Assembly: GCF_002050515.1 (NCBI RefSeq)
Contig: NZ_LTAY01000025.1
Location: 1 to 46,768, forward strand
Reading direction: 5' to 3'
DNA length: 46,768 nt
Source of the DNA: Clostridium thermobutyricum DSM 4928
GTDB taxonomy: Bacteria > Bacillota > Clostridia > Clostridiales > Clostridiaceae
This document shows, in pieces, positions 16,392 to 25,335 of the stretch. Under the pieces are notes generated by a model. That model did no database searches. It was given only the letters and a program-made list of their open reading frames with translations, and was not told the DNA's origin. The position numbers and the translations under genes were made by a program. The stretch's first letter is position 1. The number at the start of each line of letters is the position of its first letter.

Positions 16392-17582
16392 ATGATTGGA
16401 TTAATAGGAATAAAGAAAGATACTCCTTTAGAAATAAGAGAAAAGTTTTCTGTAAATCCTAAAAAAAGAGACAAAGCTATAAATTATTTAAGAGATGAAA
16501 TAGAGGAAATAGTAGTTTTAAGCACTTGTAATAGAACAGAAATTTATTTTAATCATTTTTTAGATGATAAAGAAATATTAAAAAAATTTTTTGAAGCTTT
16601 TGATTTTGATAAAAAGTATATTGATTACGTTTTTATATCAAAAGGAGAAAAAGCAATAGAACATTTATTTAGAGTGATTTGTGGATTTCATTCTAAAATA
16701 TTAGGAGAAGATCAAATTTTAGGTCAAATAAAAGAAGCATATAGCTTTAGTTTAGAAAATAAACTTGTAAAAAATAAGCTTTTAAGACTTTTTCAAGAGG
16801 CTGTAACTTGTGGAAAAAGATTTAGAAAAGAAGCAAATCTTTATAAAATTCCTGTTTCATCTGCTTCAATAAGTGTAAATAAAATTATTGAAGAAGATGG
16901 AAAAAAAGTAATGGTTTTAGGTTATGGTTCAGTTGGGAAACTTGTTGTTAAAAATCTTATTTCTCATAGAAGTATTGAGGAAATATATATAGTTGTCCGA
17001 GATAAGAGCAAAGTAGATATTTCTGATTATAGAGTTAAAGTTTTAGATTTCAGAGAAAAAAATATCTTTATAAATAGTATGGATGGAATAATATCTTGTA
17101 CATCTGCACCACATACAGTTATTAGAAAAGAAGATTTAGAAAAAGTAGGTAAGAAAATAAATATATATGATTTAGCACTTCCAAGAGATGTTGATTTAGA
17201 ACTTTATAAAATAGATAGATTTAAAATTTTAAATATAGATGATATAAGCAAAATTGATGATGAAAATAAGCATCTTAGAAAAGAAAGAATGGAAAGTTAT
17301 AAATGGATTATAGATAAATATATTCTTGAGTATAAAGAATGGGAAAAATTAAGAGATATTTCACCTTATATAAATAAAATAAGAGAAAATAAATTAAATG
17401 AAGTAAGTAAAAGGTATGATACATATAAAAAGAAAAGTAATGAAGAAAATAAAATTGTTGAGAAAATGATAGAAAGTATGGGAAATTTCTATTCTAATAA
17501 AGCAATAAAAGTTTTAAAGGAAGAAGCGTTGAAGGGTAGGGAAGAAGAATGCTTAGAAATATTGAAAAAGATATTCTTCTAG
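16392..17582 (+). CDS. hemA: Glutamyl-tRNA reductase
   Basis: The first committed enzyme of C5-pathway tetrapyrrole synthesis, reducing glutamyl-tRNA to glutamate-1-semialdehyde with NADPH. Catalytic Cys46 lies in VVLSTCNRTEIYF. The signature GEDQILGQIKEAY lies at about 111-123, and the NADPH-binding VMVLGYGSVGKLV at about 174-186. It is 396 residues, near the usual 410-430; the C-terminal dimerisation helices are present. ATG with ATAGGAG upstream. The next gene starts 34 bases before its stop, a strong sign of operon structure. Confidence 0.95.
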   Translation: MIGLIGIKKDTPLEIREKFSVNPKKRDKAINYLRDEIEEIVVLSTCNRTEIYFNHFLDDKEILKKFFEAFDFDKKYIDYVFISKGEKAIEHLFRVICGFHSKILGEDQILGQIKEAYSFSLENKLVKNKLLRLFQEAVTCGKRFRKEANLYKIPVSSASISVNKIIEEDGKKVMVLGYGSVGKLVVKNLISHRSIEEIYIVVRDKSKVDISDYRVKVLDFREKNIFINSMDGIISCTSAPHTVIRKEDLEKVGKKINIYDLALPRDVDLELYKIDRFKILNIDDISKIDDENKHLRKERMESYKWIIDKYILEYKEWEKLRDISPYINKIRENKLNEVSKRYDTYKKKSNEENKIVEKMIESMGNFYSNKAIKVLKEEALKGREEECLEILKKIFF

Positions 17583-18187
17583 AAAATAGTGAGTATTTAA
17601 ATATAGCCTTGTTTGGGAAAAAGTTAAACGTATTGGTTATAGGTGGCGGAAAAGCTGCACTTATAAAAATAAAAGCATTAATAAAATCAAATGCAAATGT
17701 TACTGTTATAGGAAAAGAAATAATAGATGAAATAAAAGGCTTGAAAAAAATTACTTTAATAAATGAAGGTTATAAAAAATCTTTTTTAAAAGGGAATCAT
17801 TTAATAATAATATGTATAAATGAAAAAAATACTTTAAAAGAAATAATAAATGATTGTAATGAAATGGATAAAATATATTTAAACTGTACAGATGCAGACG
17901 AAGGAATGTTTGTTATGCAAAGTTCAGTAAGTAGTAAAAATATAAATGTAGCATTAAATGTTAAAGGAAAAAATCCTAAAGGAGCTATGTTTATAAAAAG
18001 TAAAATAGAAAATACAATAGATGATTTAGATTCATTTATTGAATATACCACAAAAATTAGAAATAAAATTAAAAATAGAGAAGATAAAAAAGAAATATTA
18101 GAATTCATTCACAGTGATGATTTTAAATTTATTTTTTTTAAGGGAAAGGGAGAAACTACTTTAAAGATGTTTTTTGAAAATATTTAA
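17549..18187 (+). CDS. Precorrin-2 dehydrogenase (siroheme synthase NAD domain)
   Basis: A 212-residue bimodular Rossmann protein equivalent to the N-terminal part of CysG, or to yeast Met8p and SirC. It oxidises precorrin-2 to sirohydrochlorin with NAD+. Visible are VLVIGGGKAALIKIKAL (about 29-45), LNCTDADEGMFVMQSSV, and the conserved NVKGKNPKGA segment that matches the family's GKSP region. The SUMT module of CysG is absent here but is encoded by the cobA-hemD gene two positions on. The start ATG lies inside the 3' end of hemA with GGGAAGAAG upstream. Chelatase activity, present in Met8p, is probably left to the CbiK-like protein. Confidence 0.82.
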   Translation: MLRNIEKDILLENSEYLNIALFGKKLNVLVIGGGKAALIKIKALIKSNANVTVIGKEIIDEIKGLKKITLINEGYKKSFLKGNHLIIICINEKNTLKEIINDCNEMDKIYLNCTDADEGMFVMQSSVSSKNINVALNVKGKNPKGAMFIKSKIENTIDDLDSFIEYTTKIRNKIKNREDKKEILEFIHSDDFKFIFFKGKGETTLKMFFENI

Positions 18188-18214
18188 AGATTTATTTTAG
18201 GATAGGTGGATTTT

Positions 18215-19084
18215 ATGAAATATATTATTGGAACTAGAAAATCTTTATTAGCACAAGTTCAAGCAGATTATGTTATGAAGCTTTTAAAAGATAAAAAAGG
18301 AATTGATAGTGAAAAACTTTTAATGGTTACAGAGGGAGATAGAAGACTTGATGTAGCTTTAAACAAAATAGGTGGAAAAGGACTTTTTATAAAAGAGATT
18401 GAAAAGGCATTGTTAGATGGAAGATCTCATTTAGCAGTTCATAGTATGAAAGATGTTCCATATGAATTAGAAGAAGAATTTGTACTTGCAGCAATGCCAG
18501 AAAGAGAAGATGTGAGGGATGTTCTTGTTTCTAATGGAAGATTATTAAAAGATATAAAAAAAGGTGGAAAAATAGGAACTAGTAGTATTAGAAGAGCTGA
18601 GATGCTAAAGCATTTGAGACCTGATTTAGAAATTGTTCCTATAAGAGGAAATGTACAAACTAGAATTAAAAAAATGGAAGAGCAAGGGCTAGATGGAATT
18701 ATACTTGCAGCAGCTGGATTGAAGAGATTAGGTATGGAGGATATTATAACAGAATATTTTGATCCAAAAGAATTTTTACCAGCAGTAGGCCAAGGAGCTT
18801 TAGGAATAGAATGTCTAAAAACATTTGAAGACTTAGACATTATAAAATCTCTTGATAATAAAGAGGTTAGAATAGCAGTTGATGCGGAAAGAAGTTTTAT
18901 GAAAAAATTAAATGGAGATTGTCATAGCTTAATTGGAATATATTCTGAAATAAATGGAGACAAACTTTATTTAAAAGGAACTTACAAGGTAAATGGAAAG
19001 CTAGTTATAAAAGATATTGAAGGAGATATAAAAAATAATATATCTTTAGGGGAAGAATTAGCAGAAAGTATATTAAGAGGATAG
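18215..19084 (+). CDS. hemC: Hydroxymethylbilane synthase (porphobilinogen deaminase)
   Basis: A 289-residue enzyme that condenses four porphobilinogen molecules into hydroxymethylbilane. Typical segments are [17 protein letters not shown] at the start, [26 protein letters not shown] (substrate and carboxylate contacts) and [12 protein letters not shown]. The dipyrromethane cofactor Cys lies at about 235 in [11 protein letters not shown] chose ATG 18215, with AGGTGG 5 bases upstream; the GTG at 18206 overlaps that site. It lies in the middle of the siroheme operon. Confidence 0.95.
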   Translation: MKYIIGTRKSLLAQVQADYVMKLLKDKKGIDSEKLLMVTEGDRRLDVALNKIGGKGLFIKEIEKALLDGRSHLAVHSMKDVPYELEEEFVLAAMPEREDVRDVLVSNGRLLKDIKKGGKIGTSSIRRAEMLKHLRPDLEIVPIRGNVQTRIKKMEEQGLDGIILAAAGLKRLGMEDIITEYFDPKEFLPAVGQGALGIECLKTFEDLDIIKSLDNKEVRIAVDAERSFMKKLNGDCHSLIGIYSEINGDKLYLKGTYKVNGKLVIKDIEGDIKNNISLGEELAESILRG

Positions 19085-19094
19085 GTGATTTACT

Positions 19095-20558
19095 ATGAAG
19101 GGAAAAGCATATTTAATTGGAGCAGGCCCATTAGATGAAGAACTTTTAACGTTAAAAGCAAAAAGAATATTAGAAAAATGTACAGCAGTAGTTTATGATA
19201 GACTTGTATCAACTAATGTATTAAATTTTTTAAATGATGATTGTGAAATTTATTATTGTGGTAAAAAGCCAAATGCTCATTCAATGAAACAGGAAGAAAT
19301 AAATGAACTTCTTGTAAGTCTTGTAAAAAAAGGTCATATAGTTGGAAGAATAAAAGGTGGAGATCCTTATGTATTTGGACGTGGTGGAGAAGAAGCATTA
19401 GCACTTTTAGATGAAGGTTTAGAATTTGAAGTTATACCTGGAGTTACTTCACCAATTTCAGTTCTAAATTATGCTGGTATTCCTATTACTCATAGAGGAA
19501 TATCTCAAAGCTTTCATATAGTAACAGGAATGTCTGCTAAAAGTTTAAATGTTAACTTTGAAGCATTAAGTAAAGAAAATGGAACTCTTGTATTTATGAT
19601 GGGACTTGAAAATATAGATATTATAACAAGTGAACTTATAAAATATGGAAAAGATAAGAATACAAAAAGTGCAGTTGTAATGAAAGGAACTTCATCAAAG
19701 CAAAAAAAAGTGATTGGGACATTAGAAAATATAGGTTCTTTAGCTAAAGAAGCTATATTAGAATCACCTTGTATAATTGTTGTAGGTGATGTTGTTTCAT
19801 TAAATGAAAATCTTGATTGGTTTATTAAAAAGCCTTTATTTGGGAAAAATATTTGCATAACTAGAAGTAAGGAGCAATCTAAAAACTTAAAAGCTTCATT
19901 AAAAGATATGGGAGCTTATGTAACAGAAATAAATTCTATTAAGATAAATGGTATGAAAGAAAATTTAGATCCTTATTTAGAAAAGCTTAAAGAATATAAT
20001 CATTTAATATTCACATCAATAAATGGTGTAAATACATTTTTTGATTATTTAATAGAAAAAGAATATGATATAAGAAGTATTAAAGGTAATTTTTATGCAA
20101 TAGGAAGTGCAACAAAAAAAGCTTTACTTAAGAGAGGAATAGTTCCAAAAGCTACTTCAAAAAGCTTTGTTTCAGAAGGCTTATTTAAAGAAATAAAGTC
20201 ATTTATATTAGAAGGAGATAATGTAATTATACCTACATCTCTTAAAGGAAGAACTTATCTTCAAGAAGAAATTTCAAAAATTGGAGCTAGAGTAGATAGA
20301 GTTAATATTTATGATACAGTAAAAGGAGATGTTTATGATACTAGAAGCTTTGAAGATGTTGATATAGTATTATATACAAGTCCAACAACAGTAGAAAATA
20401 TGATTGAGATTATAGGCTTAGACAAATTAAAAGAAAAAGAAGCTATTGCCATAGGGCCTATAACAGCAAAATCTTTAATTGATCATGGTTTTTCACCAAA
20501 AGTTTGTAAAAAACATTCTGAAGAAGGATTTTTAGAAGAAATAGTAAATTTAATATAA
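19095..20558 (+). CDS. cobA-hemD: Uroporphyrinogen-III C-methyltransferase / uroporphyrinogen-III synthase fusion
   Basis: A 487-residue two-domain protein. Residues 1 to about 240 are the SUMT (CobA) domain with YLIGAGPLDEELLTLKA, GRIKGGDPYVFGRGGEEA and VIPGVTSPISVLNYAGIPIT; it methylates uroporphyrinogen III twice to precorrin-2. Residues from about 250 on are a HemD domain (ICITRSKEQSKNL at its start, YTSPTTVENM near the end) that cyclises hydroxymethylbilane. Fusing HemD to SUMT channels the flux toward siroheme and cobalamin instead of haem. The fusion is known in clostridia and related anaerobes. It starts 10 bases after hemC. Confidence 0.93.
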   Translation: MKGKAYLIGAGPLDEELLTLKAKRILEKCTAVVYDRLVSTNVLNFLNDDCEIYYCGKKPNAHSMKQEEINELLVSLVKKGHIVGRIKGGDPYVFGRGGEEALALLDEGLEFEVIPGVTSPISVLNYAGIPITHRGISQSFHIVTGMSAKSLNVNFEALSKENGTLVFMMGLENIDIITSELIKYGKDKNTKSAVVMKGTSSKQKKVIGTLENIGSLAKEAILESPCIIVVGDVVSLNENLDWFIKKPLFGKNICITRSKEQSKNLKASLKDMGAYVTEINSIKINGMKENLDPYLEKLKEYNHLIFTSINGVNTFFDYLIEKEYDIRSIKGNFYAIGSATKKALLKRGIVPKATSKSFVSEGLFKEIKSFILEGDNVIIPTSLKGRTYLQEEISKIGARVDRVNIYDTVKGDVYDTRSFEDVDIVLYTSPTTVENMIEIIGLDKLKEKEAIAIGPITAKSLIDHGFSPKVCKKHSEEGFLEEIVNLI

Positions 20559-20576
20559 ATTAAGGAAGTGTTTTAA

Positions 20577-21542
20577 TTGATAAAAAGAGGAAGAAGATTA
20601 AGATTAAATGAAAATATGAGAAGTTTAGTTAGAGAGACTAGTATTTCTCCATCAGATTTTATATTCCCTATATTTGTAGTTGAAGGAGAAGGAATAAAAA
20701 AAGAAATATCATCTCTTCCAGGAATTTATCACTATTCAGTAGATAGATTAGATGAATTAGTAGATGAAGTTGTAAAATGTAAAGTAAAAGGAATAATGGT
20801 ATTTGGAGTTCCAGAACATAAGGATTGTTGTGGAAGTGAAGCTTTTGCTGAAAATGGTATTGTGCAAAGAGCTGTTAGAAGAATAAAAGAAATAAATAAA
20901 GATTTATTAGTAATTACAGATGTTTGTATGTGTGAATATACAGATCATGGACATTGTGGAATATTAGATGGAGAATATGTAGATAATGATAAAACATTAG
21001 AATACATAAATAAAATAGCATTATCTCATGCAAAAGCAGGAGCAGATATGATTGCTCCTTCAGATATGATGGATGGAAGAGTAGGAACTATAAGAAATAT
21101 ATTAGATGAAAATGGTTTTATTAATGTTCCTATAATGAGTTATTCAGCTAAATACTGTTCTGCATATTATGGACCATTTAGAGCTGCTGCTAATTCAGCA
21201 CCAAGCTTTGGTGATAGAAAAACTTATCAAATGGATCCAGCTAATAGATTAGAAGCTATAAGAGAAGTGAAAGAAGATATTGAAGAAGGAGCAGATATAG
21301 TTATGGTTAAGCCAGCTCTTGCATACTTAGATATAATAAGAGATGTAAGAAATAACTGTAATTTACCACTTGCAGCTTATAATGTTAGTGGGGAATATGC
21401 AATGATTAAAGCTGCTGCAAAAATGGGATTAATAGACGAAGAGAGAACAATTCTTGAAACTTTAATTTCAATAAAAAGAGCAGGAGCAGATATAATAATA
21501 ACTTATCATGCATTAGAAGCTAGTAGAATGTTACAAAAATAG
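20577..21542 (+). CDS. hemB: Porphobilinogen synthase (delta-aminolevulinic acid dehydratase)
   Basis: A 321-residue enzyme joining two aminolevulinate molecules. It has a Zn-type site, [16 protein letters not shown] (about 119-134), with three Cys. The two active-site lysines are in [13 protein letters not shown] (about 190-202) and [10 protein letters not shown] (about 243-252). The start is TTG with AAGGAAG about 8 bases upstream, and the N-terminus [18 protein letters not shown] matches the family from there. It sits between cobA-hemD and hemL in the operon, with short gaps. Confidence 0.95.
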   Translation: MIKRGRRLRLNENMRSLVRETSISPSDFIFPIFVVEGEGIKKEISSLPGIYHYSVDRLDELVDEVVKCKVKGIMVFGVPEHKDCCGSEAFAENGIVQRAVRRIKEINKDLLVITDVCMCEYTDHGHCGILDGEYVDNDKTLEYINKIALSHAKAGADMIAPSDMMDGRVGTIRNILDENGFINVPIMSYSAKYCSAYYGPFRAAANSAPSFGDRKTYQMDPANRLEAIREVKEDIEEGADIVMVKPALAYLDIIRDVRNNCNLPLAAYNVSGEYAMIKAAAKMGLIDEERTILETLISIKRAGADIIITYHALEASRMLQK

Positions 21543-21554
21543 GAGATAGATTAT

Positions 21555-22841
21555 ATGAATTTAGAAATATTTAATCAATCAAAAGAATATATGCCAGGTG
21601 GTGTAAATAGTCCTGTTAGATCATTTAATGGCATGGGAATAACTCCAAAAGTAATTAAAAAAGGTCATGGAGTTATAATTGAAGATGAAGATGGAAAAGA
21701 ATATATAGATTTTGTTCTTGCATGGGGACCTATGATTTTAGGACACTGTGATGAAGATGTTGTTAAAGCTATTTGTGAATGTGCAAAAGATGCTTTAGCT
21801 TTTGGAGCACCAACAAAAGGTGAATTAGATTTAGCTAAATTTTTATGCGAAGAAATGCCTAATGTTGATATGATAAGAATGGTTAATTCAGGAACTGAGG
21901 CAACTATGAGTGCTATAAAACTTGCAAGAGGATGGACTAAGAGAGATAAAATAGTTAAATTTGCAGGATGTTATCATGGGCATTTTGATGGATTTTTAAT
22001 AGAAGCTGGTTCAGGAGTTTTAACTGATGGAATAGCAGGATCTCTTGGAGTTCCAAAAGATATAGTTAAAAATACTATTATAGCTAGATATAATGATGAA
22101 GAAAATATAAAAGAGATATTCAATAAATATGGAAATGAAATAGCTTGTGTAATAATAGAGCCAGTAGCAGGAAATATGGGAGTTATGAAAGCAAAAGATA
22201 GTTTTATGAAAACTCTTAGAGAAGAATGTGATAAAAATGGATCGCTTTTAATTTTTGATGAGGTAATGAGTGGATTTAGAGCAAGTTATCAAGGTGCATC
22301 AGCTTTATTTAAAGAAAAGCCAGATCTTATTACTTATGCAAAAGTAATAGGAGGAGGACTTCCTTGTGGAGCATATGGTGGAAGACGTGAAATAATGGAA
22401 ATGTTAGCTCCATTAGGTGGAGTATATCAAGCTGGAACTATGTCTGGTAATCCAGTAGTAGTTAGTGCAGGACTTGCAACATTAAATAAATTAAAAGAAA
22501 ATAAAGAAAAATATTATAATCATATTGAGGAAGTAGGAAAAATTCTTGTAGATGGTGTAAAAGAAATCTCAAAAAAATATGGAATAAATGTAGCATTTAA
22601 TAGAGTTGGTGGAATGATGACTATTTTCTTTAGTGATGATGAAGTTGTTGATAGTTATGAAAAAGTAAAAAAATGTGATGGTGAAAGATTTAAAAGATAT
22701 TTTCTTCATATGATAGAAAAAGGATTTAATATACCACCTTCACAATTTGAAGCATTATTTTTATCAGTTTATCATAATAAAGAACATATAGAAAAATTCT
22801 TAAAAGCATATGAAGAGTTCTGTATAAAGGAAAGTAATTAA
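21555..22841 (+). CDS. hemL: Glutamate-1-semialdehyde 2,1-aminomutase
   Basis: A 428-residue PLP enzyme that converts glutamate-1-semialdehyde to 5-aminolevulinate. [12 protein letters not shown] at the N-terminus is characteristic. [18 protein letters not shown] binds the cofactor phosphate. The Schiff-base Lys is at about 263 in [16 protein letters not shown], followed by [12 protein letters not shown] with AGGAGAT upstream, 12 bases after hemB. Its stop codon shares one base with the next start codon, so the chelatase is translationally coupled. Confidence 0.95.
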   Translation: MNLEIFNQSKEYMPGGVNSPVRSFNGMGITPKVIKKGHGVIIEDEDGKEYIDFVLAWGPMILGHCDEDVVKAICECAKDALAFGAPTKGELDLAKFLCEEMPNVDMIRMVNSGTEATMSAIKLARGWTKRDKIVKFAGCYHGHFDGFLIEAGSGVLTDGIAGSLGVPKDIVKNTIIARYNDEENIKEIFNKYGNEIACVIIEPVAGNMGVMKAKDSFMKTLREECDKNGSLLIFDEVMSGFRASYQGASALFKEKPDLITYAKVIGGGLPCGAYGGRREIMEMLAPLGGVYQAGTMSGNPVVVSAGLATLNKLKENKEKYYNHIEEVGKILVDGVKEISKKYGINVAFNRVGGMMTIFFSDDEVVDSYEKVKKCDGERFKRYFLHMIEKGFNIPPSQFEALFLSVYHNKEHIEKFLKAYEEFCIKESN

Positions 22842-23575
22842 TGAAAGAATGTATTTTAGTAAGTGCGTTTGGTACTTCTAATATAGAAGGCTATGAAAAA
22901 CAATTTAAGCCATTTTTAGAGAAAATAAAAGAAGAGTTTAGCATAGATTCATTTGTTGGATTTACATCAAATAGGATAATAGACAAATTAAAAGATGATA
23001 GAGTAAAAAGTTTAGAAGATAAAATCGAAGAAATAAAAGCTTTAGGATATGAAAAATTAATTTTAGTTAAGTTAGTTTTATCTGATGGAAAAGAAAACAG
23101 AAAAATAGATGAGCTTATAAATAAAAATAAAATTAATTTTAAAGAGATAATAGTAACAAATCCTATTTTAAGTTATAAAAAAGATTTTATAGAAAATTGC
23201 TTAACAAGTGATAGATGTACAATTTTAATTTCTCATGGAAGAGAAGATGGGTTAATAGATAAAATAAGTGATGATTTTAAATTTGAAATAGAAAAAAATT
23301 ATGATAATTTAAAATATTTAAGCTTAAATAGAAAAGAAGAATCAAAAAATGTCATTGAAAATCTTTTATCAATAGGAATAAATAATGTTAAGTTTAAACC
23401 ATTATTGTTGACTAAAGGATATCATTTTTCTAAAGATATATACTCAGAAAAAGATGAGAGTTTTAAAAAAATATTTGTGAATAACAATATTACAGTTGAA
23501 GAAGTAAATTTTGGATTATTAGAAGATGATAAATTTATAGAATTTATCATTAATAAAATATCAAAATTAATATAA
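22841..23575 (+). CDS. cbiK: CbiK-type sirohydrochlorin chelatase
   Basis: A 244-residue protein with the anaerobic cobaltochelatase CbiK fold. ILVSAFGTSNIEGYEKQ opens the sequence. TILISHGRED at about 128-136 has His132, and PLLLTKGYHFSKDI at about 187-200 has His195; these two histidines occupy the metal-site positions of CbiK. It is a little shorter than the typical 260-300 residues and has no signal peptide, so it is cytoplasmic. CbiK enzymes insert Co2+ or Fe2+ into sirohydrochlorin. In this operon, next to asrABC and without visible corrin genes, Fe2+ insertion to give siroheme is the likely role. Metal choice is inference. Confidence 0.82.
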   Translation: MKECILVSAFGTSNIEGYEKQFKPFLEKIKEEFSIDSFVGFTSNRIIDKLKDDRVKSLEDKIEEIKALGYEKLILVKLVLSDGKENRKIDELINKNKINFKEIIVTNPILSYKKDFIENCLTSDRCTILISHGREDGLIDKISDDFKFEIEKNYDNLKYLSLNRKEESKNVIENLLSIGINNVKFKPLLLTKGYHFSKDIYSEKDESFKKIFVNNNITVEEVNFGLLEDDKFIEFIINKISKLI

Positions 23576-23576
23576 T

Positions 23577-23610
23577 AAAAAAGGATTTGATTTATTTCAA
23601 ATCCTTTTTT
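23577..23610. terminator. Bidirectional terminator ending the siroheme operon
   Basis: Stem AAAAAAGGATTTGA / TTCAAATCCTTTTTT with a short loop. It also serves the convergent small gene on the minus strand. Confidence 0.9.
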
Positions 23611-23622
23611 ATTGTAGAAAAT

Positions 23623-23835
23623 TTATATATCATCTACATCAGTTTCTTCACCATATCTTACAACACCGTTGGCTGAAAAACTATTGTCTTCATGATGAAT
23701 AAATGTTCCATCGTTTGGTTCAGGAGAATTGGCATTAACTTTTGGTTGATAATCTTCAGAGTTATTACATGTTAATTGATTAGCAGGAATTAAACTAGCC
23801 TTTTTTTTATGATGGCAAGAATATTTTTTTTCCAT
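23623..23835 (-). CDS. Small hydrophilic hypothetical protein
   Basis: A 70-residue protein of unknown function. The N-terminus is basic and His/Cys-bearing (YSCHHKKK), and the C-terminus is acidic (EETDVDDI). There is no signal peptide or helix-forming membrane segment. The gene call rests on a very strong ribosome binding site (AGGAGG, 9 bases before the ATG), a terminator after it and no competing frame. It may be a regulated single-gene unit, because a 9-bp inverted repeat lies in its leader. I do not recognise the family. Confidence 0.6.
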   Translation of the reverse strand: MEKKYSCHHKKKASLIPANQLTCNNSEDYQPKVNANSPEPNDGTFIHHEDNSFSANGVVRYGEETDVDDI

Positions 23836-23865
23836 ATACAGGCACCTCCTAGTACGTGAGAAAAG

Positions 23866-23888
23866 TTTAGTAAAATAACTTTACTAAA
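23866..23888. promoter_or_regulatory. Inverted repeat in the divergent intergenic region
   Basis: Perfect 9-bp arms TTTAGTAAA / TTTACTAAA separated by ATAAC. It lies about 30 bases upstream of the small minus-strand gene and upstream of the membrane protein gene on the plus strand. It could be an operator or a leader hairpin. There is no T run suited to a terminator. Confidence 0.4.
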
Positions 23889-23940
23889 TTTAAATTATGT
23901 ATGAAAAGTTTACATTATTCTACAAAAGTTTAAAAAGTTA

Positions 23941-23969
23941 AAGACAAATACATTAAATTATGGTAAAAT
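23941..23969 (+). promoter_or_regulatory. Predicted promoter of the membrane protein gene
   Basis: AAGACA (23941-23946), 17 bases, then TAAAAT (23964-23969), about 31 bases before the ATG. Confidence 0.4.
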
Positions 23970-24000
23970 ACAAACATAGAGAGAGTGGGGAGGTAACTTA

Positions 24001-24552
24001 ATGAATTTAGAAGCACTTACGCCAGAAATACAAAGCGCTATTATGGGGATACTAATGTTATCAGCTTTATTTGCATTAGCTAATTATATAGTAACGGGAT
24101 TTGCAATATATAATATTTCTAAAGTTGAAAAGGTTAACAGACCTTGGCTTGCATGGATACCAATAGGAAATTTTTATCAACTTATAAAACTTGGTAAGGG
24201 AAATTATTTCTTTATTGCAACTTTGATAGGAGTTATGATTTTTGGAAGCTATACTAATGGTATTGCATCAATATTAAGATTGGTATTTTCAATAGTATAT
24301 AGTGGGTATTCAATATACATGTACTCTAAACTTTGTGATAAGTATGATGTTAATATTTTTCTTATAGCAATTGGTGTTTTAGCACCTATATTCATATTAG
24401 TAGAGTCACTTGGAGGATTTGTAATTCCAGTGTTATTGATTGGAATGTATGGGCAGTTTAAATTAGCAAGAAATGCGAAAAAGCCTATAAATAAAAATGA
24501 AAGAGTGATAGAAACAAGGGTTATAGGAATAAAAAAGAAAAAAAATAAATAA
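24001..24552 (+). CDS. Multi-pass membrane protein of unknown function
   Basis: A 183-residue protein with about four to five hydrophobic helices and a basic C-terminal tail (about 159-183). After the first helix it has NRPWLAWIPIGNFYQL. Similar segments, with Trp, Pro and Gly before an amphipathic stretch, occur in uncharacterised Firmicute membrane proteins and suggest a shared fold. No catalytic motif is visible. The ATG is preceded by GGGGAGG. It appears to be transcribed alone. Confidence 0.7.
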   Translation: MNLEALTPEIQSAIMGILMLSALFALANYIVTGFAIYNISKVEKVNRPWLAWIPIGNFYQLIKLGKGNYFFIATLIGVMIFGSYTNGIASILRLVFSIVYSGYSIYMYSKLCDKYDVNIFLIAIGVLAPIFILVESLGGFVIPVLLIGMYGQFKLARNAKKPINKNERVIETRVIGIKKKKNK

Positions 24553-24673
24553 TATAAAAGGGGGCACATAATAAGAAAGTTGTAATTTTAAGTTACGAAG
24601 TTTTATGTAGCCTTTTTTTTATAAAAATATTAATATATAATATAATTATAGAAACTACTAGGAGGATTCTAAA

Positions 24674-25234
24674 ATGGGTGACGGAAAAGTTATAGATTTT
24701 AATGAATTAAAAAACAAAGTAAATGATGGCGATGTAGATAAATTTGAAGGCTATATGTTTGACTTATTTTATAAGACTCAATCTGGTTCAATGAATATGG
24801 CAGAATATGCTTCAGAAATATCAAAATATATGACTGAAAATAATATATCAGAAAAAAAATTATTTGAAATACAAAAAAAAATGATGGAAAGATATGGATT
24901 TGATATAAGCGGATTAGAAGGCTCAATGGCTAATCTAGGATTAAATGTTAACCTTGATAGCGGAACTTATGAAGATGTAAGAAAAAAAATGAGCTTTGAA
25001 GAAAAATATAATAAAAAAATAGTTAAAAAATCTATTGAAGAATATGAAATAAAAAATGAAATAAATAATTTGAAGGTAGTTTTAGAAGGAGTTAATGTAA
25101 CTTTATTAAGTGAAAAAACAGTTGATTTAACTGATAATGAGTTAAATGAATTCCTTTGTTCTTATAAGAAAGTTGTAGGCGACAAGCAGTTAAATGTTAC
25201 TATATGTTCAAATATAAATTCATATCCATATTAG
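24674..25234 (+). CDS. Clostridial hypothetical protein (DUF3867-like)
   Basis: A 186-residue soluble, acidic protein. The N-terminus KVIDFNELKNKVNDGDVDKFE and the central NISEKKLFEIQKKMMERYGFDI resemble, from memory, clostridial DUF3867 proteins, whose function is unknown. The remainder is predicted helical, with a short beta-rich end. There is no membrane segment or metal motif. The ATG has ACTAGGAGG upstream. A palindrome that could stop transcription follows the stop. It is not visibly linked to its neighbours. Confidence 0.65.
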   Translation: MGDGKVIDFNELKNKVNDGDVDKFEGYMFDLFYKTQSGSMNMAEYASEISKYMTENNISEKKLFEIQKKMMERYGFDISGLEGSMANLGLNVNLDSGTYEDVRKKMSFEEKYNKKIVKKSIEEYEIKNEINNLKVVLEGVNVTLLSEKTVDLTDNELNEFLCSYKKVVGDKQLNVTICSNINSYPY

Positions 25235-25238
25235 TATT

Positions 25239-25268
25239 AAGAGCCAAATCAAATTTGATTTGGCTCTT
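25239..25268. terminator. Perfect 30-base palindrome, probable terminator
   Basis: Arms AAGAGCCAAATCAAA / TTTGATTTGGCTCTT meet with no spacer. It would form a strong hairpin after the preceding gene, but no clean T run follows, so its termination strength is uncertain. Confidence 0.6.
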
Positions 25269-25335
25269 AATCATAAATTATTTTTAAAAGGATATAAAAT
25301 ATGTTATAATTTATGGATGAATGAGGTGATTTATA

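Noticed and set aside
18439..18840. 133-residue open frame on the minus strand inside hemC
   Set aside because: Lies wholly opposite the well-supported hemC gene, has no ribosome binding site that I can see and reads as low-complexity Ser/Ile/Phe, typical of an antisense shadow in A+T-rich DNA.
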